From Roseinatronobacter thiooxidans (lineage in GTDB: Bacteria > Pseudomonadota > Alphaproteobacteria > Rhodobacterales > Rhodobacteraceae), in NCBI RefSeq assembly GCF_001870675.1, contig NZ_MEHT01000045.1, positions 124,001 through 188,000 on the forward strand: 64,000 bases of DNA, given 5' to 3'. The notes under the pieces are model-generated. The model made no database searches and was not told where the DNA came from. It saw nothing but the letters and a program-made list of their open reading frames with translations. Positions within the stretch are counted from its first letter, which is position 1; every line of letters begins with the position of its first letter. Position numbers and translations under genes: made by a program. Below, one piece after another: positions 1-9,907 of the stretch.

Positions 1-572
1 GCGGTGCTCAGGAATGATGTGAACGAAAACCCTGTCACGGCATCGACTGTGCCTTCGGCCAGCGACGGCTCGCGCGTGGGGAAACCCACAGGTTCGATCG
101 TGACCTTGCTTTCGTCAATGCCGGTTTCGGCAACAAAGATCGGCCATTGGGCAAATGCGCCATCGGGGGGCGGCGCGCCAAGGGTGCGGCCTTCCAGATC
201 CGAGGGGGTCTCGATCCCAAGCGACTTGCGGCCCACAATGGCGAAAGGTGGCTTGTCATAGACCATCATCGCACCGATGACGGGGGCATCGGGGTTCTGG
301 TCCAGAAACTTGATCAGGCTGTTGATATCGGCAAAGCCGACCGGAAAGGCGCCTGTCGCCACTTTCGGAATGGCATCAAGGCTGCCCTGCCCTGCGGTGA
401 CTTCGACTTCCAGCCCTGCATCGGCGAAATAGCCTTTGTCGATGGCCACGAAATAAGGGGCCGATGGCCCCTCGAACCGCCAATCCAGCGCGAAGGGCAT
501 CGCGGTCTGGGCATGGGCTGAAACGGCAAGAGCACTGAAGCCTATGGCAGCAGTCACGGTGCGGTGAAACAT
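1..572 (-). CDS. ABC transporter substrate-binding protein, NMT1/THI5-like (partial, C-terminus outside window)
   Basis: Reading the minus strand from the ATG at 572 gives an open frame of 190 codons that runs off the left edge. It starts with a Sec signal peptide ending about residue 22 (AVSAHAQ). The mature part has the NMT1/THI5 pattern: FALDWRFEG, then APYFVAIDKGYFADAGLEVE, and later PVGFADINSL and a segment ending TVDAVTGFSF. This is typical of periplasmic binding proteins for nitrate, sulfonate, taurine or pyrimidine-precursor ABC importers; the substrate cannot be told from this fragment. A strong ribosome site (GGAGGG, 6 bases upstream) fixes the start. It is divergent from the GMC oxidoreductase gene. 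The permease and ATPase partners, if present, lie outside the window. Confidence 0.88.
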   Translation of the reverse strand, partial: MFHRTVTAAIGFSALAVSAHAQTAMPFALDWRFEGPSAPYFVAIDKGYFADAGLEVEVTAGQGSLDAIPKVATGAFPVGFADINSLIKFLDQNPDAPVIGAMMVYDKPPFAIVGRKSLGIETPSDLEGRTLGAPPPDGAFAQWPIFVAETGIDESKVTIEPVGFPTREPSLAEGTVDAVTGFSFTSFLST

Positions 573-812
573 CAATATCCCTCCTGTTGGACGTATGGCA
601 ATCTGCCTAAGCGCTTCAAAGGGCGGTGTCATGGCTTGGAACACTCCACCCCACAACATCTGGCCCCGTTGCCGCATTCTTGTGCAACCTGCGCCGCTTT
701 GCAACCGATTTAAGCGACATGTTGCTGCTTCCATAAGCACAGGGCGCATTATTTGGGCTTGCAGTGCGTGCCCCGATACGCAACCTTACGCCCCAAAACA
801 GCAGGAGGCAGC

Positions 813-2423
813 GTGCAGGATTTCGGCACATTCGACTATGTGATCGTGGGCGCGGGTTCGGCCGGATGCGTGCTTGCCAACCGACTGAGCGAAAACCCGA
901 AAAACCGCGTCCTGCTGCTGGAAGCGGGCGGGTCGGACCGCTACCACTGGGTGCATATCCCTGTGGGCTATCTGTATTGCATCGACAATCCGCGCACGGA
1001 CTGGCGCTATCGCACAGCCCCCGAAGCGGGCCTGAACGGGCGCAGCCTGCTTTACCCGCGCGGGCGGGTGTTGGGGGGGTGTTCGTCGATCAATGGCATG
1101 CTGTATCTGCGCGGGCAATCTGCCGATTATGACGGCTGGAAACAGATGGGAAATACCGGCTGGGGCTGGGACGATGTCTTGCCCTATTTCCTGAAATCCG
1201 AAGACTATTACGCGGGCGAAATTCCGGGGCAACATGGCGCGGGCGGTGGCCTGCGAATCGAGGAACAGCGGCTAAGCTGGGAAATACTGGACGCATGGAA
1301 GGACGCCGCGATTGCCGCTGGCATTCCCGAAAGCGCGGATTTCAACCTTGGGGACAATTTCGGGGTTGGCTATTTCAAGGTGAACCAGAAAGCTGGCTTC
1401 CGCTGGTCCGTTGCGCGCGGCTTTTTGCGCCCCGCGATGGCACGGCCCAACCTGACCGTTCTGACCCATGCCCAAAGCGAGGGGCTGATTCTGGACGGGC
1501 GGCGGGCCGCTGGTGTGCGGTTTTCGCATCATGGCCTGCCCGCGCGGGCACAGGCCGGGCGCGAAGTGATCCTGTCGGCAGGGGCCATCGGCTCGCCCCA
1601 TCTGATGCAACTGTCCGGCCTTGGGCCGGGGGGCTTGTTGCAAAGCCACGGGCTAGAGGTGGCGCAGGACATCCCCGAACTGGGCGAGAACCTGCAAGAC
1701 CATCTGCAAATCCGCTGCGCTTTCAAGGTCACAGGGGTGAAGACGCTGAACACCATGGCGTCCAGCCTGTTTGGCAAGGCACAGATCGGGCTGGAATACC
1801 TGCTGCGTCGTCGCGGGCCTATGGCAATGGCCCCCAGCCAGCTTGGGGCCTTTGCCTATTCCTCTGACAATCTGGCAAGCCCTGATCTGGAATACCATGT
1901 GCAGCCTGTCACACTGGACGCGTTCGGCCAGCCGCCCCACACCTTTCCTGCGATCACGGCAAGTGTCTGCCATCTGCGCCCCGAAAGTCGGGGCCATGTG
2001 CGGCTGAACTCGCCAGACCCGAAGGCGCATCCGGTGATCCAGCCCAATTACCTCTCGACCGAGGGGGACAGGCTGGTGGCGGCGCGCGCCATCCGGCTGA
2101 CGCGGCGGATCATGGCGCAAGACCCGCTTGCGCGCTACCGGCCCGAAGAATTCAAACCCGGCCCCGAATTCCAGACAGATGCACAGCTTGCCAAAGGCGC
2201 GGGCGATATTGCCTCGACCATTTTTCACCCTGTGGGCACAGCACGGATGGGCACGGATGCGGGCGCGGTGGTGGATACGCGCCTGCGCGTGCGGGGGGTA
2301 GAGGCGTTGCGCGTGGTCGATGCCTCGATCATGCCGCGCATCACATCAGGCAACACACAGGCCCCTGTGATCATGATCGCCGAAAAGGCCGCCGATATGA
2401 TCTTGGAAGATGCGCGCCGCTAA
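813..2423 (+). CDS. GMC-family FAD oxidoreductase (choline/alcohol dehydrogenase-like)
   Basis: A 536-residue flavoprotein of the glucose-methanol-choline family, at the usual family length. The N-terminus has the ADP-binding GAGSAG loop (residues 13-18), followed by the GMC signature PRGRVLGGCSSINGM near residue 85 and a second GMC motif around GAIGSPHLMQLSG. The catalytic His lies in FHPVGTARMG at about residue 472, and SGNTQAPVIMIAEKAA closes the FAD domain. The start chosen is GTG at 813, because AGGAGG at 803-808 is correctly spaced and the upstream in-frame codons do not belong to the fold. It probably oxidises an alcohol or choline-like compound, but the substrate is not determined. 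No aldehyde dehydrogenase partner is adjacent. Confidence 0.93.
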   Translation: MQDFGTFDYVIVGAGSAGCVLANRLSENPKNRVLLLEAGGSDRYHWVHIPVGYLYCIDNPRTDWRYRTAPEAGLNGRSLLYPRGRVLGGCSSINGMLYLRGQSADYDGWKQMGNTGWGWDDVLPYFLKSEDYYAGEIPGQHGAGGGLRIEEQRLSWEILDAWKDAAIAAGIPESADFNLGDNFGVGYFKVNQKAGFRWSVARGFLRPAMARPNLTVLTHAQSEGLILDGRRAAGVRFSHHGLPARAQAGREVILSAGAIGSPHLMQLSGLGPGGLLQSHGLEVAQDIPELGENLQDHLQIRCAFKVTGVKTLNTMASSLFGKAQIGLEYLLRRRGPMAMAPSQLGAFAYSSDNLASPDLEYHVQPVTLDAFGQPPHTFPAITASVCHLRPESRGHVRLNSPDPKAHPVIQPNYLSTEGDRLVAARAIRLTRRIMAQDPLARYRPEEFKPGPEFQTDAQLAKGAGDIASTIFHPVGTARMGTDAGAVVDTRLRVRGVEALRVVDASIMPRITSGNTQAPVIMIAEKAADMILEDARR

Positions 2424-2494
2424 CACGCTGCCGCAGGTTGTTTTTACCGCAATTTGACGCTGAAAAACCCGGTCTGATTCTTGCTGAAATTACC

Positions 2495-2770
2495 TCAGCG
2501 CCTGCGCCACCAGATAACGCCGCCGCCCAACGCCATGCCCAGCGTGGCGGGCAGAACGAAGACGGCCAGCATGATGGCAGGGCCAAGGCCCTGCATCTCT
2601 CGCCCTTGTTGCACGGCAAGGAAAAGCGCCACAGCCGCCAGAACATGGCCCAGAAATACGGCCCCATAGGCGCGCGGCATGTTTTTGCGCAGCAAGGCCG
2701 CCCCCAGCAGCACACCCGCCAGAACCGAGACGCCCATCAGCATATAGAGTCGCACCTCTGGCCCCATCAC
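2495..2770 (-). CDS. small membrane protein of unknown function downstream of murC
   Basis: A 91-residue protein with three predicted hydrophobic segments (about residues 8-25, 35-50 and 62-85) and a basic WWRRR end, so probably an inner-membrane protein. The frame begins at GTG 2770, immediately after the murC stop codon, with an ATG directly behind it at 2767; either could be the start. The tight linkage suggests cotranscription and translational coupling with murC. I do not recognise the family. It converges on the GMC oxidoreductase gene with about 70 bases between the stops. Confidence 0.7.
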   Translation of the reverse strand: MMGPEVRLYMLMGVSVLAGVLLGAALLRKNMPRAYGAVFLGHVLAAVALFLAVQQGREMQGLGPAIMLAVFVLPATLGMALGGGVIWWRRR

Positions 2771-4183
2771 TCAGGCCGCTTTCGCTTGCAGCCGTGGCAC
2801 CAGCCCATGCGCCCATCCCGAGATCGTGCCTGCACCAAGGCAGATGACCATATCGCCGGGCTGTGCATGCGCGCGCACAAGCGCTTCAAGCGCCTCTTCC
2901 GTATCGACAGGATGGGCAGAGCGGTGACCATGTGCACGCAATCCCGCCAGCAGATCATCACGGCTGGCACCCGCGATCGGGTCTTCCCCTGCGGCATAGA
3001 CAGGGGCGATGCCGACAATATCCGCCTCGTTGAAGCAGGTGCAGAATTCCTCGAACAGGCTTGACAGACGGGTATAGCGGTGTGGCTGGTGCACTGCAAT
3101 CACACGCCCCTGCCCGCCCAAAGCCTGACGCGCGGCTTTCAGCACAGCGGCAATTTCAACCGGATGATGGCCGTAATCATCTATGATGGTCACGCCGCCC
3201 ACTTCGCCCACACGGGTGAAGCGGCGGTTGACGCCGCCGAATTTGGCCAGCGCGCTGCGAATCTCGGCAGCGTTCATGCCCAGATGCCGCGCCGCCGCAA
3301 CCGCCGCGAGTGCGTTCGACACATTGTGGTCCCCCGGCATGGGCAAGGTGCAATCCTTGATGATGCGCCCCTCATCCTGCAACGCGATATCGAAATACGC
3401 CACGGCCTTGTCATAGCGCAGGTTCAGCGCGCGAATATCGGCCTGCGCATTGAACCCGAAGGTCACCACGCGCCGGTCGGTCAGCTTGGCGACCAGCGCC
3501 TGCACTTCGGGGTGATCGGTGCAGCAGATCGCCAGACCATAGAACGGAATGCCCGAGACGAAATCATAGAACCCTTTGCGCAGGGCGTCGAAATCGCCCC
3601 AATGCTCCATATGTTCGGGGTCGATATTGGTGACAATCGCCATCGTCGCAGGCAGGCGATTGAACGACCCGTCGCTTTCATCTGCTTCCACCACCATCCA
3701 TTCGCCCGCACCGGCGCGCGCGTTCGACCCATAGGCATGGATCACGCCCCCATTGATAACTGTCGGGTCCAGCCCGCCTTCGTCCAGCAGGGCGGCCACC
3801 ATCGTGGTGGTCGTGGTCTTGCCATGCGTGCCCGCCACCGCGATGTTCGAGCGCAGACGCATCAACTCGGCCAGCATCTCGGCGCGGCGCACAACAGGCA
3901 GGCCAAGGCGGCGCGCCTCTTGCAACTCCATGTTGTCGGGCTTGATCGCGGTCGAGACGACGACCACAGCCGCAGGCCCGATATTGCTGGCCTGCTGGCC
4001 AATGAACACTTCCGCGCCAAGGCTTACCAAACGCGCCGTGATCGGGCTGGATTTCAGGTCAGAGCCTTGCACACGGTAGCCATGCGTCATCAACACCTCG
4101 GCGATGCCCGACATGCCAATCCCGCCAATGCCGATAAAATGGATCGGGCCAATATCTGTGGGCAGTTTTGTGGCCGGACTCAT
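2771..4183 (-). CDS. murC: UDP-N-acetylmuramate--L-alanine ligase
   Basis: Cytoplasmic ATP-dependent ligase that adds L-Ala to UDP-MurNAc, the first amino-acid step of peptidoglycan precursor synthesis. The 470-residue length is normal for MurC. Visible features are the Rossmann-like [11 protein letters not shown] at the N-terminus, the ATP-binding GTHGKTTTT near residue 120, [23 protein letters not shown], and the C-terminal [12 protein letters not shown] and HQPHRYTR motifs. ATG 4183 was chosen for the N-terminal fold; its ATGA overlaps the murG stop by 4 bases, a sign of translational coupling. AAGGA precedes the start. Confidence 0.98.
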   Translation of the reverse strand: MSPATKLPTDIGPIHFIGIGGIGMSGIAEVLMTHGYRVQGSDLKSSPITARLVSLGAEVFIGQQASNIGPAAVVVVSTAIKPDNMELQEARRLGLPVVRRAEMLAELMRLRSNIAVAGTHGKTTTTTMVAALLDEGGLDPTVINGGVIHAYGSNARAGAGEWMVVEADESDGSFNRLPATMAIVTNIDPEHMEHWGDFDALRKGFYDFVSGIPFYGLAICCTDHPEVQALVAKLTDRRVVTFGFNAQADIRALNLRYDKAVAYFDIALQDEGRIIKDCTLPMPGDHNVSNALAAVAAARHLGMNAAEIRSALAKFGGVNRRFTRVGEVGGVTIIDDYGHHPVEIAAVLKAARQALGGQGRVIAVHQPHRYTRLSSLFEEFCTCFNEADIVGIAPVYAAGEDPIAGASRDDLLAGLRAHGHRSAHPVDTEEALEALVRAHAQPGDMVICLGAGTISGWAHGLVPRLQAKAA

Positions 4184-5280
4184 GGTGTTTCCTTTCGGGC
4201 AAGGGCTTCGACCATTTCGGCCAGCCGTTCGGTTGCATCCGCACGACCTGCCGACAAGGCCGCCTGCGCCATAGCCTGTGCGGCCTTGGGGTTTGTCAAA
4301 ATCGATTCCAGACACTCTGTCAGGGCGGCCGCGGTGAAATGGGCCTCGGGAAAGATAACGGCTGCATCTACCGAAGACAGCATCTTGGCATTTGCCGCCT
4401 GATGATTGGCCGCCGCCGCCGCATAGGGCACCAGAATGGCAGGTCGCCCGATGACGGAAATATCGGCCACAGAGGATGCGCCCGCGCGGCTGACAACCAG
4501 TTGGCATTCGGACAGGCGGCGCGGAATGTCGTTGAAGAACGGGGCAATTTCCGCATCAATCCCGCCCGCCTCATAGGCGGCGACAACGCGCGCGATATCT
4601 TCTTCGCGCGCCTGATGGGCCACGCCAAGGTTGCGCTTGATCGCCTCTGGCAGCGCGGCAATGGCTTGGGGCACGACATCCGACAGAATGCGCGCGCCTT
4701 GCGAGCCGCCGATCACCAGCAGGTCCATCGGGTAATCTCCGGGCGGGATATAGCCTGCGCCCGCTCGCTCCAGCACCGCGGCGCGCACAGGGTTGCCCGT
4801 GAACTCGGCCGTAATCCCCTCGGGCATGCTTGTGGGCCATGTGCCGCAGGCCAGCAGGTTTACGCGGCGCGCGAAAATCTGGTTCACGCGGCCCAGCACG
4901 CCATTTTGTTCATGGATCATGCGCGGCACCCGCAGCGCCCATGCCGCAGACAGCGCCGGAATGGACGGATAGCCGCCAAAGCCCACCACAACGCGGGGGC
5001 GGTCTGTCAGCATTGAAAATCCAGCCGCCAGAACACCGGCCGCCAGTTTCAGCGGCACCATGATCTTGTCCGCCAGCCCGCCACGCGCGAAAGTTGCAGC
5101 GCTGATCTGCTCGATCCGGACAGCATCGGGAAAGCCGCCCGCGTAGCGCGCGCCGCGCGCATCTGTTGACAGTTTGACCCGCCACCCCCGCGCCAGCATC
5201 GCTTCAGCCAGGGCCTGAGCGGGGAACATATGCCCCCCGGTTCCTCCGGCTGCGATCAGTAGAAGTGGCGGTCTGGCCAT
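4180..5280 (-). CDS. murG: UDP-N-acetylglucosamine--N-acetylmuramyl-(pentapeptide) pyrophosphoryl-undecaprenol N-acetylglucosamine transferase
   Basis: Peripheral membrane glycosyltransferase that converts lipid I to lipid II. The 366-residue protein has the glycine-rich GGTGGH loop (residues 12-17), the central VGFGGYPS and [11 protein letters not shown] motifs, and the second-domain LVIGGSQGA and [12 protein letters not shown] motifs of GT28 enzymes. A GAGGGGG ribosome site precedes ATG 5280. It lies 10 bases downstream of ftsW and overlaps murC by 4 bases, so ftsW-murG-murC form an operon coupling lipid II synthesis to septal glycan polymerisation. Confidence 0.98.
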   Translation of the reverse strand: MARPPLLLIAAGGTGGHMFPAQALAEAMLARGWRVKLSTDARGARYAGGFPDAVRIEQISAATFARGGLADKIMVPLKLAAGVLAAGFSMLTDRPRVVVGFGGYPSIPALSAAWALRVPRMIHEQNGVLGRVNQIFARRVNLLACGTWPTSMPEGITAEFTGNPVRAAVLERAGAGYIPPGDYPMDLLVIGGSQGARILSDVVPQAIAALPEAIKRNLGVAHQAREEDIARVVAAYEAGGIDAEIAPFFNDIPRRLSECQLVVSRAGASSVADISVIGRPAILVPYAAAAANHQAANAKMLSSVDAAVIFPEAHFTAAALTECLESILTNPKAAQAMAQAALSAGRADATERLAEMVEALARKETP

Positions 5281-5290
5281 TGGTTCCCCC

Positions 5291-6460
5291 TCAGGAATAC
5301 ACGCGCCGCGACAGCATATCACCAATTTCGCCCTGCGGGCGCGCCCGTGTAAATGCCAGAAGCATACCGATTGCCATGCCTGTCGCAAGCAAGGATGACC
5401 CGCCATAGGACACGAATGGCAAAGTCATGCCTTTGGACGGCAGCAGCCGCACAGCAACGCCCATATTGATCATGGCCTGTATCGAGAACATGATCACGAT
5501 CCCCGTGCCCGCCAGACGGATGAACGTGTCACGTTCGCGCATCAGCCGGAACAAGGAACGGGTCAGGATGGTCGCATACAACCCGATGATGAACAACACG
5601 AGGATCAGGCCATATTCTTCCGCCGCGACGGCGATGATAAAATCTGTATGCGCATCGGGCAGGTTCCATTTGACGCGCCCCTCGCCCACGCCGGTGCCGA
5701 AAAACCCGCCTTCCGAGATGGCATTTTGCGCATAGCCCATCTGGGTGCGCGGATCGACCTCGGCGGCAAGAAAGCCGTCAATGCGGCGGGCGAAATGCTC
5801 GGAGTTGTGATAGGCGGTATAGCCCCCTGCCAGCACCAGCCCCGCAAACCCCAACAAAAGGAACATGGGCGCGCCCGCGATGAAATACATCACCATCCAG
5901 CCTGCCGCGATCAAGGCCGCCTGCCCGAAATCCGGCTGGATAACCAAAAGCCCCAGCACCAGCATGGTAAACCCAAGCGACAGCGCCTGCCCCGGTGGCC
6001 CGTTAGGTTCGCGCCCTGCAGCCAGCAACCAAGCGGCAAAAACCGCCAGCATGGGTTTGAGAAACTCTGACGGCTGGAACGACCCGAACCCTAGACTGAA
6101 CCACCGCACAGCACCCTTGCCGAAATCCGTGCCAAAAAACGGCAGCAGCATCAGCGCCAGCAACGAGATGAAAAACCCCACAACTGCAAAGCGGCGAATA
6201 CGCTCGGGGGCGCACATGGACAGCAGGATCATTGCCACCACACCAAGGATGCCGAAAAACACCTGCCGTTGCACATAGTAGAACGGCGGCAGCCCGTTGC
6301 GCGTGGCCAGCGGCGGCGAAGCGGCCAGCCCCAGCAGCAAGCCAACCGCCATCAGCAACAACACCGATGTCAAGGTGACCTTGTCAATCGTGCGCCACCA
6401 GCGCGGGATAACAGGTTCCACCACACGCACAGGCGTGGTGCCATATACCATTTCCGTCAT
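5291..6460 (-). CDS. ftsW: peptidoglycan glycosyltransferase FtsW (SEDS family)
   Basis: A 389-residue polytopic inner-membrane protein of the SEDS family, which polymerises lipid II at the division septum with a class B penicillin-binding protein. About ten hydrophobic segments are visible after a roughly 25-residue cytoplasmic tail. Conserved motifs include [17 protein letters not shown], the long periplasmic loop with [16 protein letters not shown], and the C-terminal [16 protein letters not shown] 6460 has a GAGGCAG ribosome site. It is first of the ftsW-murG-murC set in this window; the 193 bases upstream to pdeM hold no gene I can support. Confidence 0.97.
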   Translation of the reverse strand: MTEMVYGTTPVRVVEPVIPRWWRTIDKVTLTSVLLLMAVGLLLGLAASPPLATRNGLPPFYYVQRQVFFGILGVVAMILLSMCAPERIRRFAVVGFFISLLALMLLPFFGTDFGKGAVRWFSLGFGSFQPSEFLKPMLAVFAAWLLAAGREPNGPPGQALSLGFTMLVLGLLVIQPDFGQAALIAAGWMVMYFIAGAPMFLLLGFAGLVLAGGYTAYHNSEHFARRIDGFLAAEVDPRTQMGYAQNAISEGGFFGTGVGEGRVKWNLPDAHTDFIIAVAAEEYGLILVLFIIGLYATILTRSLFRLMRERDTFIRLAGTGIVIMFSIQAMINMGVAVRLLPSKGMTLPFVSYGGSSLLATGMAIGMLLAFTRARPQGEIGDMLSRRVYS

Positions 6461-6653
6461 GTCACTGCCTCGATCGTACTGCCGGGTATCTTGAATTTGC
6501 CTGGTCGATGCCCGTTTGCCGGGTCTGTAAGGCGCAGCGTAACCCGAAACGCGTGCCCATTCCAGCATAATCACGCGCAAATAGCTGTGTGCAGCCCGCC
6601 ATGCCAAGCCCTTCAGCGTAAAGCCGCCGCCCCTGCATCTGCGGCGTGCCGGA

Positions 6654-7340
6654 TCAGCGCCGCGCAGACCAGCGCCGCGCGGCCCCTGCGCGCTTTTGGG
6701 GCGGCAAGGGCAGTGGCACCATGCGCGCAGCAGCCCCAGTCACAATCGCGCGCCCCTGTGGCACCAAAGCGGCCAGCGCGGGCGCGTCATGATCCAGCCC
6801 GCCCGTATAGGCGCCGAATGCAGGCACGATCAGATGCACAGCCCCGATCAGGAATGCAGGCAGGCGCTGGCCGGCAAGGCGCAGTTTCGGGTGGTAATGC
6901 CCTGAAATATCAGGCCCATCGCCCGCGATATGGCGCAAGGTCAGGCCCGCTTCGTGCCAGTCCTGCGCCACAAGGCCGGGCAGGTGTTCCGGCGCGGGGT
7001 CATGGTTGCCCGTGATCCACAGTGTTTGATGCTGCGCGCAAATCTGCTCTAGCAGCGCGCGTTCGGTGCCCAGTTCTGCAATGGCCCTGTCATCGTCGAA
7101 ACTGTCGCCCAGACAGATCAGCCGCGCCGCAGCGCTGTCTTGCAGCTCTGCGCCCAGCCGCTCCAGCGTTGCGCGGGTCTCGAACGGGGGCAACAGCGCA
7201 CCGCCCCGCCGCGCCATGCGGCCTGACTTGCCCAGATGCAGGTCAGCAACAACCAGCGCGTTCTGCGCAGGCCAGAACAGCGCGCCAGAGGGGCGCGCGA
7301 TGAAATCGTGGTCCTGAAAGCGAAAGGGGCAAGCGGTCAT
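6654..7340 (-). CDS. pdeM: ligase-associated DNA damage response endonuclease PdeM
   Basis: A 228-residue calcineurin-like phosphoesterase. The metal-site motifs are in order: VVADLHLGK (about residues 30-38), LGDSFDD, ITGNHD and SGHYHP. The family is known from bacterial DNA-repair cassettes together with an Lhr-type helicase, an ATP-dependent DNA ligase and an MBL-fold exonuclease. Here the start ATGA overlaps the helicase stop by 4 bases, so the two are translated together. The tail after residue 200 is basic and low in complexity. The ligase and exonuclease partners are not in the window. Confidence 0.92.
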   Translation of the reverse strand: MTACPFRFQDHDFIARPSGALFWPAQNALVVADLHLGKSGRMARRGGALLPPFETRATLERLGAELQDSAAARLICLGDSFDDDRAIAELGTERALLEQICAQHQTLWITGNHDPAPEHLPGLVAQDWHEAGLTLRHIAGDGPDISGHYHPKLRLAGQRLPAFLIGAVHLIVPAFGAYTGGLDHDAPALAALVPQGRAIVTGAAARMVPLPLPPQKRAGAARRWSARR

Positions 7341-9778
7341 GCCTGTGTCTTTGCGCCAACATCCTCCAGCGTCAAGCCCGCCTCTGCCATCATGCGCGCC
7401 GCTTCATCTTCCAGCAGGCGCGCGCTGCCTGCCCCACGGATGGGAATACGCCCTGCCTCCAGCATCAGGGGGGCGGCAAAGGGGGTGACATGCGGGGCCA
7501 TGGAATGGACGATCTGCGCGCGGGTGCGCAACATCTCTTCAATCCGCCCGAAATCGGCCAGCCCGCGCATCGATTCTGCCTGCGTAATTTTCAGCAACAC
7601 ATGCTCGGGGTCGTATTTGCGCAGCGTGTCATACAAGATATCGCTGGAAAATGTCGCCTGTTTGCCGGATGTGCGCGCGCCGGGCAGGTTGCGCTGGATC
7701 AGCCCCGCCACAGTGGCCACCGCGCGAAAGCTGCGCTTCATCATTGCATTCTCGGCCAGCCAGTCCTGCAAGCCCGCGCGCAACCCCTCCGGGTCCAGCA
7801 GGGGGGCGGGGTCGCGCACAGGCTCCAAACCCCAGATCAGGGTGGCGTAATCGGTGGCAACAAAGCCCAAAGGGGCCAGCGCGTCGCGTTCCATGCGGTG
7901 GGTCAGCAGCAGGCCAAGCGTCTGGTTGGCATTGCGCCCCGCGAAGGAATAGAGCGCGAAATACCACCGTCCCCCCCGCTGGAAACTTTCGCATGTCATG
8001 GTGCCGGGCTGCGGCAGGCAGGCAATCCGGTCTTGCAGGGCCAGCCAGTCGCGGATGTGGCAGGGCAGCGCGGCCCAAGCCGCGCGGTCCCCGATCAGCG
8101 CCAGAACCCGGGCCGATAACTCGGTCGAGGTGGCCATTTTCAGGCCGTTGAACACGGCTATTTTCGGCTCTCGCGCGGGCTGGGGGGTCACCTCTACGAT
8201 CATGTCGCGCAAACGGTCATAGCGCACGGTTTGCCCGCCAATCAGGAACGTGTCGCCGGGGGAAAGTGCGGCGGCGAAACTCTCTTCAATCTCGCCCAAG
8301 GGCGCGCCGCCACGCGGGCCACGCCGCACGCTTAGCAATTCGGGTGCGACAATCGTGCCAAGGTTCATGCGGATGGCGCGCGCCGCGCGCGGGTCGCGCA
8401 GGTGCCACAGCCCCTCGCGCAAGACCAGCCTTTGCCAGCGGTCATAGGCGCGCAGCGCATAGCCGCCTGTGGCCACGAAATCGAGGCAGGCATCAAAATC
8501 CGCGCGGGTCAGCCCCGCATAGGGGCCAGCGCGTGTGACCTCGGCAAACAGCGCATCCGCATCAATCGGGGCGGCGCAGGCCAGCAGCAGCATATGCTGG
8601 CACAACACATCCAGCCCGCCCACTGGCGCACGCCCGTCGCCATCCAACTCTTGCGCTTCCACCGCTTGCAGGGCGGCAATGCATTCCAGCACCTCGAAGC
8701 GGTTGGCAGGCACGATGCGGGCGCGCGAAGGTGTGTCAAAGCGGTGATTGGCCCGCCCGATGCGCTGCACCAGCCGCTTGATATTCTTGGGCGCACCAAT
8801 CTGGATGACCAGATCGACATCGCCCCAATCCAACCCCAGATCCAGACTGCCGGTGGCGACCACAGCGCGCAAGGCGCCGTCTGCCATCGCCCCTTCGACG
8901 CGGCGGCGTGCCTCGCGCGACAGGCTGCCATGATGCAGGCCAATAGGCAGGTTGTCGTCATTCACAGCCCAGAGCGCCTGAAAGAACAGTTCTGCCTGCG
9001 CGCGGGTGTTGATGAAGACCAGCGTCAGGCGCGCATCGGCAATCGCCCGCATCACATCGCGCGCAGCATAGGCCCCGCCCGCCCCCGACCAAGGCGGGGT
9101 GGCCGTGGTGGGCAGCATGGCGATATCGGGCGCAGGGCCGGGATGGGCTATGACAATCTCGGCCCCGCCCATGAATTGCGCCAATGCGGCGGGGTTCTCG
9201 ACTGTGGCCGACAGCCCGGCCACCTGCATCTGCGGCGCAAGCCTGCGCAACCGCGACAGGCACAGCATCAGTTGATCGCCGCGCTTTGATTCCGCCAATG
9301 CATGGATTTCATCAATCACCACCCGCAGCAGCGACCCGAAGATTTTGGGCGCTTCAGGGTAGGATAGCATCAAGGCAAGGCTTTCGGGCGTTGTCAGCAG
9401 CACATGCGGCGGGTCCACCCGCTGGCGCGCGCGCCGGGTGGCGGATGTGTCGCCTGTGCGGTCCTCGATCCGGCATGAGAGGCCCAGATCGGCGACAGGG
9501 CGCGCCAGATTGCGACCAATGTCATAGGTCAGCGCCTTGAGGGGCGAGACATACAGCGTGTGCAGCCCTGCCCCCATATCGCCCCTGCATGCCGCCGCCA
9601 AGGTTGCCAGAAACCCTGCCAATGTCTTGCCGCCACCTGTCGGCGCGATCAGCAGCGCGTTGCCTGTGGCCTGTAGCATCTGCACCTGATGCGGGTGCGG
9701 TGCCCAGTTTTGCGCCGCAAACCAGCGCGCAAGGGGCGCGGGCAGGTCATTCGGGCTGGTATGGTCGAAAGCGGGCAT
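7337..9778 (-). CDS. ligase-associated DNA damage response DEXH-box helicase (Lhr-like)
   Basis: An 813-residue superfamily 2 helicase of the short Lhr type. Walker A is APTGGGKT (about residues 45-52), the DExH box is VIDEIHAL, then GLSATV, VFINTRAQAELFF, and the arginine-finger region QRIGRANHR. The C-terminal half is the conserved Lhr-specific part (GLKMATSTELSARV, then RRGGAPLGEIEESFAAAL earlier). It presumably unwinds DNA or RNA-DNA hybrids during repair. It is translationally coupled to pdeM and divergent from the methyltransferase pair, with 129 bases between the starts. Confidence 0.94.
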   Translation of the reverse strand: MPAFDHTSPNDLPAPLARWFAAQNWAPHPHQVQMLQATGNALLIAPTGGGKTLAGFLATLAAACRGDMGAGLHTLYVSPLKALTYDIGRNLARPVADLGLSCRIEDRTGDTSATRRARQRVDPPHVLLTTPESLALMLSYPEAPKIFGSLLRVVIDEIHALAESKRGDQLMLCLSRLRRLAPQMQVAGLSATVENPAALAQFMGGAEIVIAHPGPAPDIAMLPTTATPPWSGAGGAYAARDVMRAIADARLTLVFINTRAQAELFFQALWAVNDDNLPIGLHHGSLSREARRRVEGAMADGALRAVVATGSLDLGLDWGDVDLVIQIGAPKNIKRLVQRIGRANHRFDTPSRARIVPANRFEVLECIAALQAVEAQELDGDGRAPVGGLDVLCQHMLLLACAAPIDADALFAEVTRAGPYAGLTRADFDACLDFVATGGYALRAYDRWQRLVLREGLWHLRDPRAARAIRMNLGTIVAPELLSVRRGPRGGAPLGEIEESFAAALSPGDTFLIGGQTVRYDRLRDMIVEVTPQPAREPKIAVFNGLKMATSTELSARVLALIGDRAAWAALPCHIRDWLALQDRIACLPQPGTMTCESFQRGGRWYFALYSFAGRNANQTLGLLLTHRMERDALAPLGFVATDYATLIWGLEPVRDPAPLLDPEGLRAGLQDWLAENAMMKRSFRAVATVAGLIQRNLPGARTSGKQATFSSDILYDTLRKYDPEHVLLKITQAESMRGLADFGRIEEMLRTRAQIVHSMAPHVTPFAAPLMLEAGRIPIRGAGSARLLEDEAARMMAEAGLTLEDVGAKTQA

Positions 9779-9907
9779 GCTCTGTGCGGTCCTTCAAGGC
9801 AGCGCATAGGGTAAGGCGCAGTGCGGCAATGACAACCACTTGGGCTTTCGCTTTATGGCAAGAGAGTGCTAGGCAGACGCACGCTTACCCAATTCAGTGA
9901 CGGTCCC

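Noticed and set aside
605-620. AAGCGCTT palindrome between the ABC gene and the GMC gene as an operator
   Set aside because: Only 8 bp, expected by chance in 64 kb; no second copy or promoter context.
3080-4402. 440-codon plus-strand open frame opposite murC
   Set aside because: It is the antisense shadow of murC/murG; the translation is His/Arg-rich without any family motif, and murC is unambiguous.
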